Source: Pontibacter mangrovi (GTDB lineage Bacteria > Bacteroidota > Bacteroidia > Cytophagales > Hymenobacteraceae). Taken from it: a stretch of 64,000 nucleotides of DNA. Positions 45,110 to 53,553 of the stretch are shown one piece after another. The translations under genes were made by a program, and so were the position numbers. How positions within the stretch are numbered: the stretch's first letter is position 1; every line of letters begins with the position of its first letter. The notes under the pieces were generated by a model. It worked only from the letters and a program-made list of their open reading frames with translations. It was not told the DNA's origin and did not search any database. Where the stretch lies: NCBI RefSeq assembly GCF_006385705.1, contig NZ_VFRQ01000006.1:124001-188000 (forward strand), written 5' to 3'.

Positions 45110-45858
45110 TCTCTTTTCTATGACTTTTTATTTTTGCCAACTATTGGATAAGCGTAAACATACGCTTATCTGCACTATGTACGGAAGTGGTTCTGACCTT
45201 TCCCAAGGGTGAAACTGGCTTTTTGAGGGCTATTTCGAGGTCGTCTTCCATAATATTACTCCTATACAATATAAAGAATAATGTGGTAAACCAGCTTTCT
45301 CCCACCACTTTTTAGAGTCGGCATACCAAATAATGAGATGATTGAAAGTCATGAGCCTGCTACATCTGGGCAAACCAGCAGTACTTATCCGCTCTTCCTT
45401 AGCTGTTGGCTTATTTAAACTTGCTGTCACTGGTAAAAAAAGAGGTGTTTCAGTGCAATTTAGCTATCCAATTATATACGTATTATCCGTTTATAAACGG
45501 GTATACTCGTGTTAAAACTCGGCTACGATGGCAAAAGGTGCTTTGGTAGCATTATTACACCTGTTGAGATTTTGCTCCCTTGTTAGTCATCGCTTGGAAT
45601 GCATGAGATTTTATGCAATTCCATGTGATACGTTGCGGTGATTGGTCTGATATGGGATAGTAAGAAATACCAAGACTTCCTTAACCGTGTCGGTTCGCAA
45701 TCACTTATCCGTTAGCGCCAGATTTCGGTGATAAAGAAAGCCACTCAATAAATCATCGTCAATCACCTTTACTTATAGACGAGATAGTTTACTGCCTATG
45801 AACTTTGGACCATAACTGCTCTCATCCTACTGAAACGATAGCTATACATCCCTACCAA
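45110..45858. other. 749-bp region with palindromes but no convincing gene
   Basis: It contains a perfect 10-bp hairpin (GATAAGCGTA at 45147-45156 with TACGCTTATC at 45161-45170, loop AACA), and a perfect 14-bp palindrome CCGTTTATAAACGG at 45487-45500. A 66-codon minus frame and a 36-codon one are present but lack support. The rest looks like decayed sequence. The promoter of the CAP-like gene at 45,859 must lie near its right end. Confidence 0.45.
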
Positions 45859-46422
45859 ATGAAATTATTGTCAACCATCATTTTTATGCTCCTTTCATTC
45901 CGAGGTGTCGCACAATCTGATTTCTCTTTCCTTACGAGGGAACAGTTAGTCACTCTCAACAGGGAATATGCCAGGGTTTTACAACAGGAAAGAAGCAGAC
46001 GTATAGGTAGGCAGGTAGAAGTTATTTTTGATGAAAACCTACTCTATGCCACCTACATATTCAACCACGAACTATATGAGGCAAAAGACATCTATCATTA
46101 TGGTGATAGACACAGCGAACCTATATGTGAGGAATGCGCAATGGTTGCAGAATTATGTGGATACTCTACACGGGATGATTACAAGGACATAGCTGAATTG
46201 GCAAAAGCGATATTCATGAATTTTCAGGAATCGGCTCGTCACGGAGAGCTTCAGATGAATGAATTCTATACTTATGTTAGTGTAAGTTATGTTTCGAATA
46301 CGTATGTTGTTCGGATGGCAGCACTGCCACACAATATTGTAGACCAAGAATCACCAATCATAAACTCTTTTAATAAGTTGATAATAAACACCCCGCAGCG
46401 AGGGAAATACGACAAGCGATGA
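45859..46422 (+). CDS. secreted CAP/SCP-like domain protein
   Basis: A 187-residue protein from the Met at 45859, which starts a signal peptide (MKLLSTIIFMLLSFRGVAQ). The mature part resembles the CAP (SCP/PR-1) fold: helix EQLVTLNREYARVLQQERSRRI, DENLLYATYIFNHELYEAKDIYHYGDRHSEPICEECAMVAELCG with the His and Glu positions of the fold, then AIFMNFQESARHGELQMNEFYTYVSVSYVSNTYVVRM, the W-x-SxxH region with Phe for Trp. CAP proteins have varied extracellular roles; none can be assigned. An upstream in-frame start at 45805 is less likely. Confidence 0.6.
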   Translation: MKLLSTIIFMLLSFRGVAQSDFSFLTREQLVTLNREYARVLQQERSRRIGRQVEVIFDENLLYATYIFNHELYEAKDIYHYGDRHSEPICEECAMVAELCGYSTRDDYKDIAELAKAIFMNFQESARHGELQMNEFYTYVSVSYVSNTYVVRMAALPHNIVDQESPIINSFNKLIINTPQRGKYDKR

Positions 46423-46574
46423 GTACTAATTTATTTAGGTAGCTTATTTTATATTTTAAAAGACAATTATATAACATATTTTCAAGCCACATAAGCATAG
46501 TACAAACTAATAAAATGCAAAAATAGACTATTTTACTTTAGAGCGGAATTACCATATTTATAATACAATAATTA

Positions 46575-46605
46575 TTGCTTTTCCCAATATTATATAGTAT
46601 ATTTG
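46575..46605 (+). promoter_or_regulatory. Bacteroidota sigma-A promoter, leaderless arrangement
   Basis: TTG at 46575-46577, 20 bp, then TATATTTG at 46598-46605 is an exact match to the TTG / TAnnTTTG consensus. The ATG of the next gene begins at 46610, so transcription would start at or next to the start codon. Confidence 0.7.
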
Positions 46606-46609
46606 CAAT

Positions 46610-47149
46610 ATGGAAAATAAACTAAACCGCAGTCATGAAACACCTGAAGAAGAAGCTGCAAGAATAGCTCAAAGAAAAGCAGAATCTAAAGCTTATAATG
46701 AAAGAATATTATCTGAAGTAGATAATGAAGAGTTAGGTTTAACTGTAAGAGATGTATTAGATTATATAGTACATGAGTTAAAAAAGCTTGATTGGTATCG
46801 TGATGGTGAAAAAGAAGAATACACAAACATAACATACTTCTTAACCGAAGAAAATTACTATGGTTATTTTGTACTACTGTTTCATGATATAAATGAAGAT
46901 GGTGAAGAAGATTACAATACTGATGATACTCCTTACTATTGGTATTACGAAAGGGAAGATGAAGCAACAGCTTTAAAAGTAAATTACTCAGGTTATCCTT
47001 CAATTATACCTTTTAACCCTAAAACAAAAATGAAGGGGCGGCAAGCACTAAACGATATAGTGATTGATTTATCATATAGAAAGCAGCGTATAGAAAGTAA
47101 AAGGAAACTTAATAACCTGTTGAGCGATGAACTTATGACTGAAGAATAA
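46610..47149 (+). CDS. hypothetical acidic protein
   Basis: A 179-residue, strongly charged cytosolic protein. The N-terminal third is helical (ETPEEEAARIAQRKAESKAYNERILSEV). The centre has an aromatic-acidic stretch (YYGYFVLLFHDINEDGEEDYNTDDTPYYWYYEREDE), and the C-terminus a helix (ALNDIVIDLSYRKQRIESKRKLNNLL). It is one of the most AT-rich genes of the window. No family recognised. A near-perfect promoter ends only 4 bp before its ATG. Confidence 0.6.
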   Translation: MENKLNRSHETPEEEAARIAQRKAESKAYNERILSEVDNEELGLTVRDVLDYIVHELKKLDWYRDGEKEEYTNITYFLTEENYYGYFVLLFHDINEDGEEDYNTDDTPYYWYYEREDEATALKVNYSGYPSIIPFNPKTKMKGRQALNDIVIDLSYRKQRIESKRKLNNLLSDELMTEE

Positions 47150-47177
47150 AATGTAAAACATAAGATTCTACAGTACT

Positions 47178-47658
47178 TTATGAAACTATCCGCCCATAGT
47201 TCATTTTTTCGTTGTTCCAGTGGCTCTGTACGTATATCCAACATCCATCTACTGAAGGTAAAAACTCAATCGCTTTGAAGAAGACTTGACTGAGGCTGTC
47301 CTTGGCGACCACCAGTTCAAACTCGAAGACTCCGCTGTCGGTCCTGAGCGTAGGCGACAAATTGTTTAGCAATCAATTCATAATCATGCTCGTCTTCGCC
47401 CGTTGCTTTGACAACATCCACTGGTGGGATAAACTCCTTGTCTGGGTCACTTAAGGGGTAGGAATAGGTGGTGTTTCGCACATACACTATATCAGAGAGA
47501 GCGACTAATTTATCCCTCTCTTCAATCACATCAAAGCTTTCCAGTAGGGAGGCTTCCACCAGGTTCGGGTTGTTGAAACGTTCCAGCTTAGCAGCTTCGA
47601 TGGTATTATCCAATGCTTCCCCTAAATGCGCTCCGTATGCATAGAAGTTTCCGAACAT
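47178..47658 (-). pseudogene. frameshifted hypothetical gene
   Basis: The first part (47658 to 47317) encodes 113 residues beginning MFGNFYAYGAHLGEALDNTI and ending off-frame after IAKQFVAYAQD. A second frame overlaps it and continues with DSGVFEFELVVAKDSLSQVFFKAIEFLPSVDGCWIYVQSHWNN to 47178. A small insertion or deletion near 47,330 joins both into one continuous protein of about 155 residues. Family unknown. Real frameshift versus sequencing error cannot be separated. Confidence 0.55.
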
Positions 47659-47727
47659 ACCCTGCTGCTCATCTGCCTGTCCGTTTTAAGTAAGTACCAA
47701 AGTTCTTAGTCCATAGGGGTACGGTTA

Positions 47728-48090
47728 TTATGGCATTTGCTTGGAGTTCATATTACTGGTATTGATAAGCACCGTGTTCTCTTTGGCTTCGTCACCGTAG
47801 ATTGCCTTCGCAGCTTGCTGACTCAGGACTTCCACAACAATCAAGTCCGAAGGTTTCAGCTCCTTCAGCTTTGCTACCTCATGGGGTGCCACCAAATAGC
47901 CATCCAAAACAAACAGATATTCCGATTGAGTTTTCTCAAACGCTTCAACTTTCTCCATAAGCCTCTCACGCAAAGCCTTTGAGGTGACAGTGCTTTCAGA
48001 TTTAGCCGTTGTGCTACTTATTATCGGACTACAAGCAATAATGGTCAGCATTAGTGCGATAAGGTAATTTCTAATTATCATCTTCACCAT
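47728..48090 (-). CDS. small lipoprotein with TonB-plug-like motif
   Basis: A 120-residue lipoprotein (lipobox LTIIAC). Its C-terminal half reads EYLFVLDGYLVAPHEVAKLKELKPSDLIVVEVLSQQAAKAIYGDEAKENTVLINT. This copies the SusC plug-domain pattern: VIDG, then I-x-s-i-x-V-L, then A-x-AIYG, then GVILITT. Stand-alone plug-like modules of this size exist in Bacteroidota, but their job is unclear. The start overlaps the upstream gene by 20 bp; a Met three codons later (48081) is equally possible. Confidence 0.55.
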   Translation of the reverse strand: MVKMIIRNYLIALMLTIIACSPIISSTTAKSESTVTSKALRERLMEKVEAFEKTQSEYLFVLDGYLVAPHEVAKLKELKPSDLIVVEVLSQQAAKAIYGDEAKENTVLINTSNMNSKQMP

Positions 48091-49012
48091 TTCCTCCCAT
48101 GTAGCCTTTTAAAGCTTGTACCTGTTTATCGAAATCTTCTTTGGTTAAATCAGGCATTGAAATGATAGATTCGACAGCTCCAATTACTTCCTCATCCTTT
48201 TTTATTAGCTGTGTAAAATATTCCTTATAAGGCTCTGGGATTAATGAATTTATTGCTTCTGCTTGATGCTCTGTATAAAAACCAGACATTGGTCCATTTA
48301 AACCGAATTTGTCCTCTAACGGGAGACCGACAAGTATGACTGGATTGTAGAGTGCTAAGAAGATTGTGATTTCCCTTACGGTTTCAATATAGCAATCTAA
48401 AAATGATGAAAGGGTTTCTAAGTTTATATTGGGTACAAAGGTGCCGAACATATGTGCGTTGACCTTGTTTAGTTCTCTGTAACCTTTCGCTTGCCCTTTA
48501 TTGTGCGTATAGTCTGAAATTCGCCAATAGAACTGCTTTATGTTCTGCTTCCAATTAGCTTCTTCATTGATATCTTTGAATCTTCCAGTCTTGGCAAGTG
48601 ACTCAATCATTGTCGAGAAGAAAGGAGAATCACGCTGCGACATTATCCACTCGAAAGAAGCTTCTCTTTTAGAATGTTCTGATGTCAGGTAAACATTAAT
48701 AGCAGTTAACTCTATAGCTCTTCGTAAATCCGCAAACGCAGCTTTATAAGACCCAATCAAAGCATGCTTTATAGAATAGTCTAACTCCATTTCTGCTTCT
48801 GTGGCAGGGAAGTATCCTATTCTATAAAACAAATTCTCAACATCTGCTACTATGGCATCGGAATGATGGTACTCCATGAAACTGACACATAGGTTCAGCA
48901 TCTCAGTGTTCTTATACTTTGTTTTGATAAAGTGAAGCCCACGGGTAACCCTTTCATCCATTCCATTTAGGAACACATCGGCTATGTTTTTCAGCAGGTC
49001 TGGTTCAGTCAC
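48071..49012 (-). CDS. hypothetical protein, helical
   Basis: A 313-residue cytosolic protein, largely alpha-helical by composition. Features include LDYSIKHALIGSYKAAFADLRRAIELTAINVYLTSEH and WKQNIKQFYWRISDYTHNKGQAKGYRELN; the latter resembles the DYTHNKG element of helical domains in abortive-infection-type proteins, but I do not recognise the family. It is on the same strand as, and 76 bp downstream of, the Abi_C gene, and could belong to the same defence module. Confidence 0.6.
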   Translation of the reverse strand: MTEPDLLKNIADVFLNGMDERVTRGLHFIKTKYKNTEMLNLCVSFMEYHHSDAIVADVENLFYRIGYFPATEAEMELDYSIKHALIGSYKAAFADLRRAIELTAINVYLTSEHSKREASFEWIMSQRDSPFFSTMIESLAKTGRFKDINEEANWKQNIKQFYWRISDYTHNKGQAKGYRELNKVNAHMFGTFVPNINLETLSSFLDCYIETVREITIFLALYNPVILVGLPLEDKFGLNGPMSGFYTEHQAEAINSLIPEPYKEYFTQLIKKDEEVIGAVESIISMPDLTKEDFDKQVQALKGYMGGNGEDDN

Positions 49013-49088
49013 AACAGTGGTTCTTATAGTTTGATTTTTAAAATGAAAAGATGATTCCTTTAATAAGCCTAAAAAATAAAAGTTGATG

Positions 49089-49916
49089 TTAGTTAAACTT
49101 AAGGCTTTCCCACTCGAAAGCTGATTCCTCCTGTTGCTCAGCTAACTGCCTTTCTAATTCACTAATAAATTGAATTGAACTCGATATGTTATTAAATATT
49201 AATATGCTCTCATGATAGTTCAAAATTGAATTGTCATGAGCGAAGCTTCTATTATTTCTCACATCATTGAAAGCATCAATGATTTGTATAGAGTACTTCA
49301 GTATTTTTTCAGCCATAGCTGATTGAATTACCCCCATATTAAAGATATGCTTTACATACTTCCCAAAAATACTGTTAAGTGATTCACTGTCTGAGTAACC
49401 GATGTCATGCTTTCTACACAATTCCCTTATATACTTTACCACAAAAGTGTGAAGTCGGTCAAGAGCAGCTTCTGGTTCGTTTTTCTCTATGCTCGCTCTA
49501 ATTAGTTTTGCCAGGAGTAAAAAGTCTTTGTCTTCATTGTTAGCTTGTATGGCATCAATATGCTCGATGGACGATTGCTGCTTAAGCCTTTCGGAAATTC
49601 TGATACATTCCTCATAAAGTTCTTGTTCTGGGGGCGTAATTTCCTCAAACCTAATAAGCTTCTTCCCCTTCCAGTACTCGATTAAGTCAAAGCTAAGCTT
49701 GCCTACTGTGAAATTCGATTCCTCTTCCCAAAAGCCTCTTAATCTGTTAGCTTTTGAGCCACTCATGTATTTATACTTATCATCGAGTATATCATAACCA
49801 GTGGCTTCTAATACAAAGCTTTGGAAGGTCTTGTCTGAAAAATCAAGAACATAACCGTTGCCCATACCGAACAGCTTTTCCAGCTTATGTTTTTCTATTG
49901 TGCTTAAGTCTGACAT
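49089..49916 (-). CDS. abortive infection (Abi_C) family protein
   Basis: A 275-residue cytosolic protein. The C-terminal half matches the Abi_C domain: ALDRLHTFVVKYIRELCRKHDIGYSDSESLNSIFGKYVKHI, then MAEKILKYSIQIIDAFNDVRNNRSFAHDNSILNYHESILIFNNISSSIQFI. The motif DVRNNRSFAHDN is the conserved core (R-x4-6-H). The N-terminal part (FWEEESNFTVGKLSFDLIEYW) is a sensor-like domain that I cannot name. Abi_C proteins are implicated in phage exclusion, probably as HEPN-type RNases. It is 26 bp downstream of the PD-(D/E)XK-like gene. Confidence 0.8.
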   Translation of the reverse strand: MSDLSTIEKHKLEKLFGMGNGYVLDFSDKTFQSFVLEATGYDILDDKYKYMSGSKANRLRGFWEEESNFTVGKLSFDLIEYWKGKKLIRFEEITPPEQELYEECIRISERLKQQSSIEHIDAIQANNEDKDFLLLAKLIRASIEKNEPEAALDRLHTFVVKYIRELCRKHDIGYSDSESLNSIFGKYVKHIFNMGVIQSAMAEKILKYSIQIIDAFNDVRNNRSFAHDNSILNYHESILIFNNISSSIQFISELERQLAEQQEESAFEWESLKFN

Positions 49917-49942
49917 AGATTAATTGGTCTTAACTGATGTTA

Positions 49943-51157
49943 TTATTTATCATAGTGGAAAGCCATCACTTCAACGTAAACAGTTTTGTCCTCATCGTTC
50001 GGAAGATGAAACTCATATGAGAAAGATGATTCACCTCTCTCCCCAATTTTCCTCTTAAAGTATGGATGTCTTTGTGTTTCCACGTTCAAAGTGTTGAGAA
50101 CCTTAGTGAAGTCAGAGTTTGGAACGAACATCATTATAGCCACTTTTGAATCTCTCCAAGTAAGGTATCTGTCGAATAGTTGTGAGATAGCTTTATGATA
50201 TTCAGATGCACCATGCCAAAACTTACATTCCGCCACAAAAAGATTGCTTCCATCTGCGGCATATTTAAGTAGTATATCTGTCTTGCCTGAGCGGTTGAAT
50301 GTTTCTCCTGTTGCCGTAACCCCCACGTATCTTGTTTCAAGAACAAAGAGAAACTGGTCTCTAAGCCCTTCTTCATCTTTTCCAATGTACAGAGCAGGCT
50401 TTTTCTCCATACTTTTACCAGAGTCATATACAACCTTGAGGACATCATAATACATTTCCCTACTCATGGCTGGCTCCGAAGCAAATTCTTTGCCTTTGGG
50501 GATTTGGGGTTGCGGAACTATCTTCCTTTTTAGAGTAGGAGCGGTGAAGACGGATTGGGTATCACTATTTACCTTTACATTAATAGCGGCAAAGAAATCG
50601 TTTTCTTTCAGGTATTTCTGTTTTTCAACCTTAATACAGTTCCTGATAGTGTTCTCTAAAACATTATTGATTTCAGAAACATTCTGATTCAGCTTCGGTA
50701 AGTTGGTGAAAGCACGTTTGAAGCATTCATCTTTTAATTTCCTAAACTCCTGTGGGTCTTGATTTCTAATATTAAAATTGAAAGACACCTGACAGTTTCG
50801 TTCGTCTACACTAATCTCATATGAGGTCATTGTCCAAGGATTGGATTGAACCTTAAATAACAAGGCAGAACCTGTGAAGTTGTAACTAACAGTACACTTA
50901 TATGCTTCGACTTCATATCGCTCACCTGACCTCCTGCCTTCAGCCCAGTCTTTAACTTTTGTAGGATGCGCGATATGCTCAGAATTTAAGTCAACCTCTA
51001 AAGGTATCAGTCTGTACTCTGCCTCTAAATACTCCGCATAATCATCTTCATCGACTTTCAAGATATAATCTTTGCCTTGGCTTTCTACTTCTTTTTTAAT
51101 CTGGTTTAGCCAGTTATTCTTAAAGTCAAGAAATGATATTTCATTAAACGCCTTCAT
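49943..51157 (-). CDS. PD-(D/E)XK nuclease-like protein
   Basis: A 404-residue cytosolic protein. The C-terminal half contains a probable PD-(D/E)XK core: Glu in KDEEGLRDQFLFVLETRY, Asp in NRSGKTDILLKY and the E-x-K in NLFVAECKFWHGASEYHKAISQLFDRYLTWRDSKVAIMMFV. The N-terminal 200 residues show alternating beta strands (VSYNFTGSALLFKVQSNPW, CQVSFNFNIRNQ) and are unknown to me; they could recognise a substrate. It is directly upstream of the Abi_C gene on the same strand, which suggests a two-gene defence operon with a nuclease and a helical effector. Confidence 0.65.
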   Translation of the reverse strand: MKAFNEISFLDFKNNWLNQIKKEVESQGKDYILKVDEDDYAEYLEAEYRLIPLEVDLNSEHIAHPTKVKDWAEGRRSGERYEVEAYKCTVSYNFTGSALLFKVQSNPWTMTSYEISVDERNCQVSFNFNIRNQDPQEFRKLKDECFKRAFTNLPKLNQNVSEINNVLENTIRNCIKVEKQKYLKENDFFAAINVKVNSDTQSVFTAPTLKRKIVPQPQIPKGKEFASEPAMSREMYYDVLKVVYDSGKSMEKKPALYIGKDEEGLRDQFLFVLETRYVGVTATGETFNRSGKTDILLKYAADGSNLFVAECKFWHGASEYHKAISQLFDRYLTWRDSKVAIMMFVPNSDFTKVLNTLNVETQRHPYFKRKIGERGESSFSYEFHLPNDEDKTVYVEVMAFHYDK

Positions 51158-51380
51158 TATATATCAGCTATCAAAATCCTTTTTAAATTCAGTCAAAAAA
51201 ATATAGTATAAACAATATACATAATAAAAAATTAATAAGGTCTATTTTATTAATAGCCAATCACCCTATCTATAAACTTTGCAACTATCTATATTAGGTT
51301 ATACCCATATTTGAATATATTTTCTTATCTTAGATGTAGCATATAGAAGAAGATAAGGTGTTCTCATTCCTAAACCTAAA

Positions 51381-52046
51381 ATGACTATGATTTCAGCGGT
51401 TTCATATGGTAGAATTTCAACTACTCAACAATCAGTGTACCGACAGCAGACCAACGTTGAAGAGTTTGCAAAAACCAAAGGCTACAAGATTGAAAAATTC
51501 TTTAGCGATGCCATCACGGGCAAGACGCATACGTTGGAGCGGGATGGATATCAGAGGATGATTAAGTACTGCCAAGAGAAAGGCATCACCACCATCTTTG
51601 TTTCGGAGATATCGAGAATTTCCAGAAGGGTGAGCCACACCATCGCTACCATCGAATCTTTGGTGGAGGAACATGGTATTACCGTGCATGTCCAGCACCC
51701 GAGCGCACTTACCTTTTCCCCTGACCAGCATGGTCGTATCGACATCCTGCAAAAGTCAATGCTTATGATGCTCGGTCTTGGTGCCGAAATGGAATTGACC
51801 TACCAGCAGAGCCGCAGATTGGAAGGCATCGCAGAAGCCAAAAAGAAGAATGTCTACAAAGGCAGAGTGAAAGGTTCTGCTTACTCTAATGAACAACTAA
51901 CTAAAAAGCACTCCGACATCGTGAACTTGGTCAAGCACTCGGCGCTGCCTGACACCAAGATATCTGAGATAGTAAAGAAAGGACTTTCCACTGTAAAACG
52001 TGTCAAGAAGGCGATGAACAGTGTAGCAACCGAAGCTGTATCTTAG
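51381..52046 (+). CDS. serine recombinase (resolvase/invertase family)
   Basis: A 221-residue site-specific recombinase. The catalytic Ser is at S13 in AVSYGRISTTQQSVYRQQ; the conserved Arg residues follow in SEISRISRRVSHTIATIE, and the helix E region in MLMMLGLGAEMELTYQQSRRLEGI. A C-terminal HTH-like segment (LPDTKISEIVKKGLSTVKRVKKAM) binds DNA. Length is that of a resolvase, not of a large serine integrase. An 8-bp inverted repeat in the 50 bp before its ATG could be its recombination site. It divides the Abi_C module from the genes to the right. Confidence 0.9.
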   Translation: MTMISAVSYGRISTTQQSVYRQQTNVEEFAKTKGYKIEKFFSDAITGKTHTLERDGYQRMIKYCQEKGITTIFVSEISRISRRVSHTIATIESLVEEHGITVHVQHPSALTFSPDQHGRIDILQKSMLMMLGLGAEMELTYQQSRRLEGIAEAKKKNVYKGRVKGSAYSNEQLTKKHSDIVNLVKHSALPDTKISEIVKKGLSTVKRVKKAMNSVATEAVS

Positions 52047-52229
52047 CTAACTTTCCACGTTGGCTGGTTTGTCTGGGTCAAGCATTAACTCCATTTTTTC
52101 TGCAAGCGCTCGCAGCGCATAGCGCACCAAGGTTCCCTTAGTCATTCTCAACTTATATTTTTTAAGCGCCAGGAGCTTTAGCGTTTCCAGTTTTTGGTCG
52201 GTATCTTCTGTAATCTTTAGACTTCTCAT
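52047..52229 (-). CDS. small ribbon-helix-helix-like protein
   Basis: A 60-residue protein from the Met at 52229 (MRSLKITEDTDQKLETLKLL); the frame extends 13 codons further upstream. A short strand followed by two helices (EDTDQKLETLKLLALKKYKLRMTKGTLVRYALRALAEKME) is the ribbon-helix-helix outline of Arc/MetJ-type repressors or antitoxins. It is convergent with the resolvase gene and their stop codons abut exactly. No toxin gene is adjacent. Confidence 0.5.
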   Translation of the reverse strand: MRSLKITEDTDQKLETLKLLALKKYKLRMTKGTLVRYALRALAEKMELMLDPDKPANVES

Positions 52230-52358
52230 ACTTTTCTTTTTACCTATATATATAGCTCTGGAATCCATTTCTTCTTCTTTTCTATTTTTCTTCTCTACTA
52301 CCTCAAATCATAGTGTGAGTCTCAGTCTGTGATATATAGTTAAAATGACAAATCAGAC

Positions 52359-53057
52359 ATGACAATACTAAACAATGAACAGGTCTATAAAGACAAAGAC
52401 ATAACTATCCACAAACTGTATTGCCCTCAGAAGCAACTTTTTGGGCTGAGCTTACAGTCGAAAGATGGGCGAAAGGACTTGCATCCAGCGTATAAATCAA
52501 TCATCAAGTTCTTCACGAACGGCATGGGGGTTGCGATTACTCCTGAAGGACAGTACCTGTGGGTGGACAGAGACCTTAACCTAAGCCAGATGAGCATGAA
52601 TGATGAGACGATGATATCTGCCCTTTATGTCCCCAATTCAGTATGTAACTGCGTGGGTACAACTGAGGAAGCAGAATGCAACCTTTGTGTGAATGGCATC
52701 ATCCGCAATGCTGAGAACTTCAGGAGGCTACAGCATGCAGAACATCTGACGTATGAATACGAGACACACCTTGGAGCTTATCGAATCACTTTGCACGAAG
52801 AAAAGTCAATAACTACGGTCTACAACTACCTATGGCGCATCTGCGATATGGAGGATGCTCTTCAGGAAATGATTGACGAGGCTGAGAAGAGAGAGAAAGC
52901 ATGTAATGACAGGATTGTTCAGTTATGCATCGTAGAGGACTTAGGAGAGGAAGCTCACTTCAGGATATTATTGAAAAGCTATCGAGCTGAGATAGAGGTG
53001 ATAGATACAAGCCTATCCTTAGACGTTGTAGACAAGCGCATTTACTTAGACATTTAG
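52359..53057 (+). CDS. hypothetical protein with Cys-rich putative zinc site
   Basis: A 232-residue cytosolic protein. A cysteine cluster CNCVGTTEEAECNLC lies near residues 95-110, spaced as a zinc knuckle. The flanks are beta-rich (LHPAYKSIIKFFTNGMGVAITPEGQYLWVDRDL) and helical (LWRICDMEDALQEMIDEAEKREKACNDRIVQ). No family recognised. It is convergent with the 124-residue gene, also with a Cys cluster, and shares a terminator with it. Confidence 0.55.
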   Translation: MTILNNEQVYKDKDITIHKLYCPQKQLFGLSLQSKDGRKDLHPAYKSIIKFFTNGMGVAITPEGQYLWVDRDLNLSQMSMNDETMISALYVPNSVCNCVGTTEEAECNLCVNGIIRNAENFRRLQHAEHLTYEYETHLGAYRITLHEEKSITTVYNYLWRICDMEDALQEMIDEAEKREKACNDRIVQLCIVEDLGEEAHFRILLKSYRAEIEVIDTSLSLDVVDKRIYLDI

Positions 53058-53063
53058 CAGGAA

Positions 53064-53105
53064 CAGCGCATACTCACTATAATTCATTGAGTATGCGCTG
53101 TTTTT
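53064..53105. terminator. bidirectional terminator, 13-bp stem
   Basis: CAGCGCATACTCA and its perfect complement enclose an 11-nt loop, followed by a T run. It separates the two convergent Cys-cluster genes. Confidence 0.85.
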
Positions 53106-53113
53106 AATTAATA

Positions 53114-53488
53114 CTAATCCCAATCATCGAAATAATAGCTATAATCACCGCCTGCTGGTACGCTGCCAAAACCGAAGCACGCATGGCACCCTTTACTATT
53201 GCAGGAGGGGCAGCGGTCGTTTTTGTCAATAAATAGCCAGTCTTTTTCTGCTATCTTCTCAGTGTCTGTCTTATTACCATATGCATCAATTGAGAAATAA
53301 AAACCGTTTTGTTTAGCCCATATCAAGTCCGTATGGCTGTGGTATTGCAGTAGGTCATAGGTTGGCTCAAGAAGAACAATGTCCGTTAGAAGGTGATATA
53401 TCCCATAACTTCCATGCGAAAGAAACTTGACCAGTTGCTTCTCCCTGTCCAGGTGGCTGTATTTTAGTATAAGCATATCCTCTATCAT
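53114..53488 (-). CDS. hypothetical protein with Cys-rich C-terminal motif
   Basis: A 124-residue cytosolic protein. The C-terminal part has CPSCNSKGCHACFGFGS, like the central zinc repeats of DnaJ (CxxCxxxGC). The N-terminal part is a mixed alpha/beta domain (YSHLDREKQLVKFLSHGSYGIYHLLTDIVLLEPTYDLL). The upstream DNA contains a stem that covers the AGGAG sequence four bases before the ATG. Function unknown. Confidence 0.55.
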   Translation of the reverse strand: MIEDMLILKYSHLDREKQLVKFLSHGSYGIYHLLTDIVLLEPTYDLLQYHSHTDLIWAKQNGFYFSIDAYGNKTDTEKIAEKDWLFIDKNDRCPSCNSKGCHACFGFGSVPAGGDYSYYFDDWD

Positions 53489-53553
53489 ATTTACTCCTAT
53501 ATATATAAGGAGTAGCCTTTCTGCTGACAGCCATGTAGAAACAGAAAGAAGTT

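Noticed and set aside
45140..45255. 36-codon minus-strand frame beginning MEDDLEIALKKP
   Set aside because: Too short and runs through a perfect hairpin; may be the remnant of a gene start but cannot be supported.
45230..45430. 66-codon minus-strand frame in the 45 kb gap
   Set aside because: No start signal, domain or conserved pattern.
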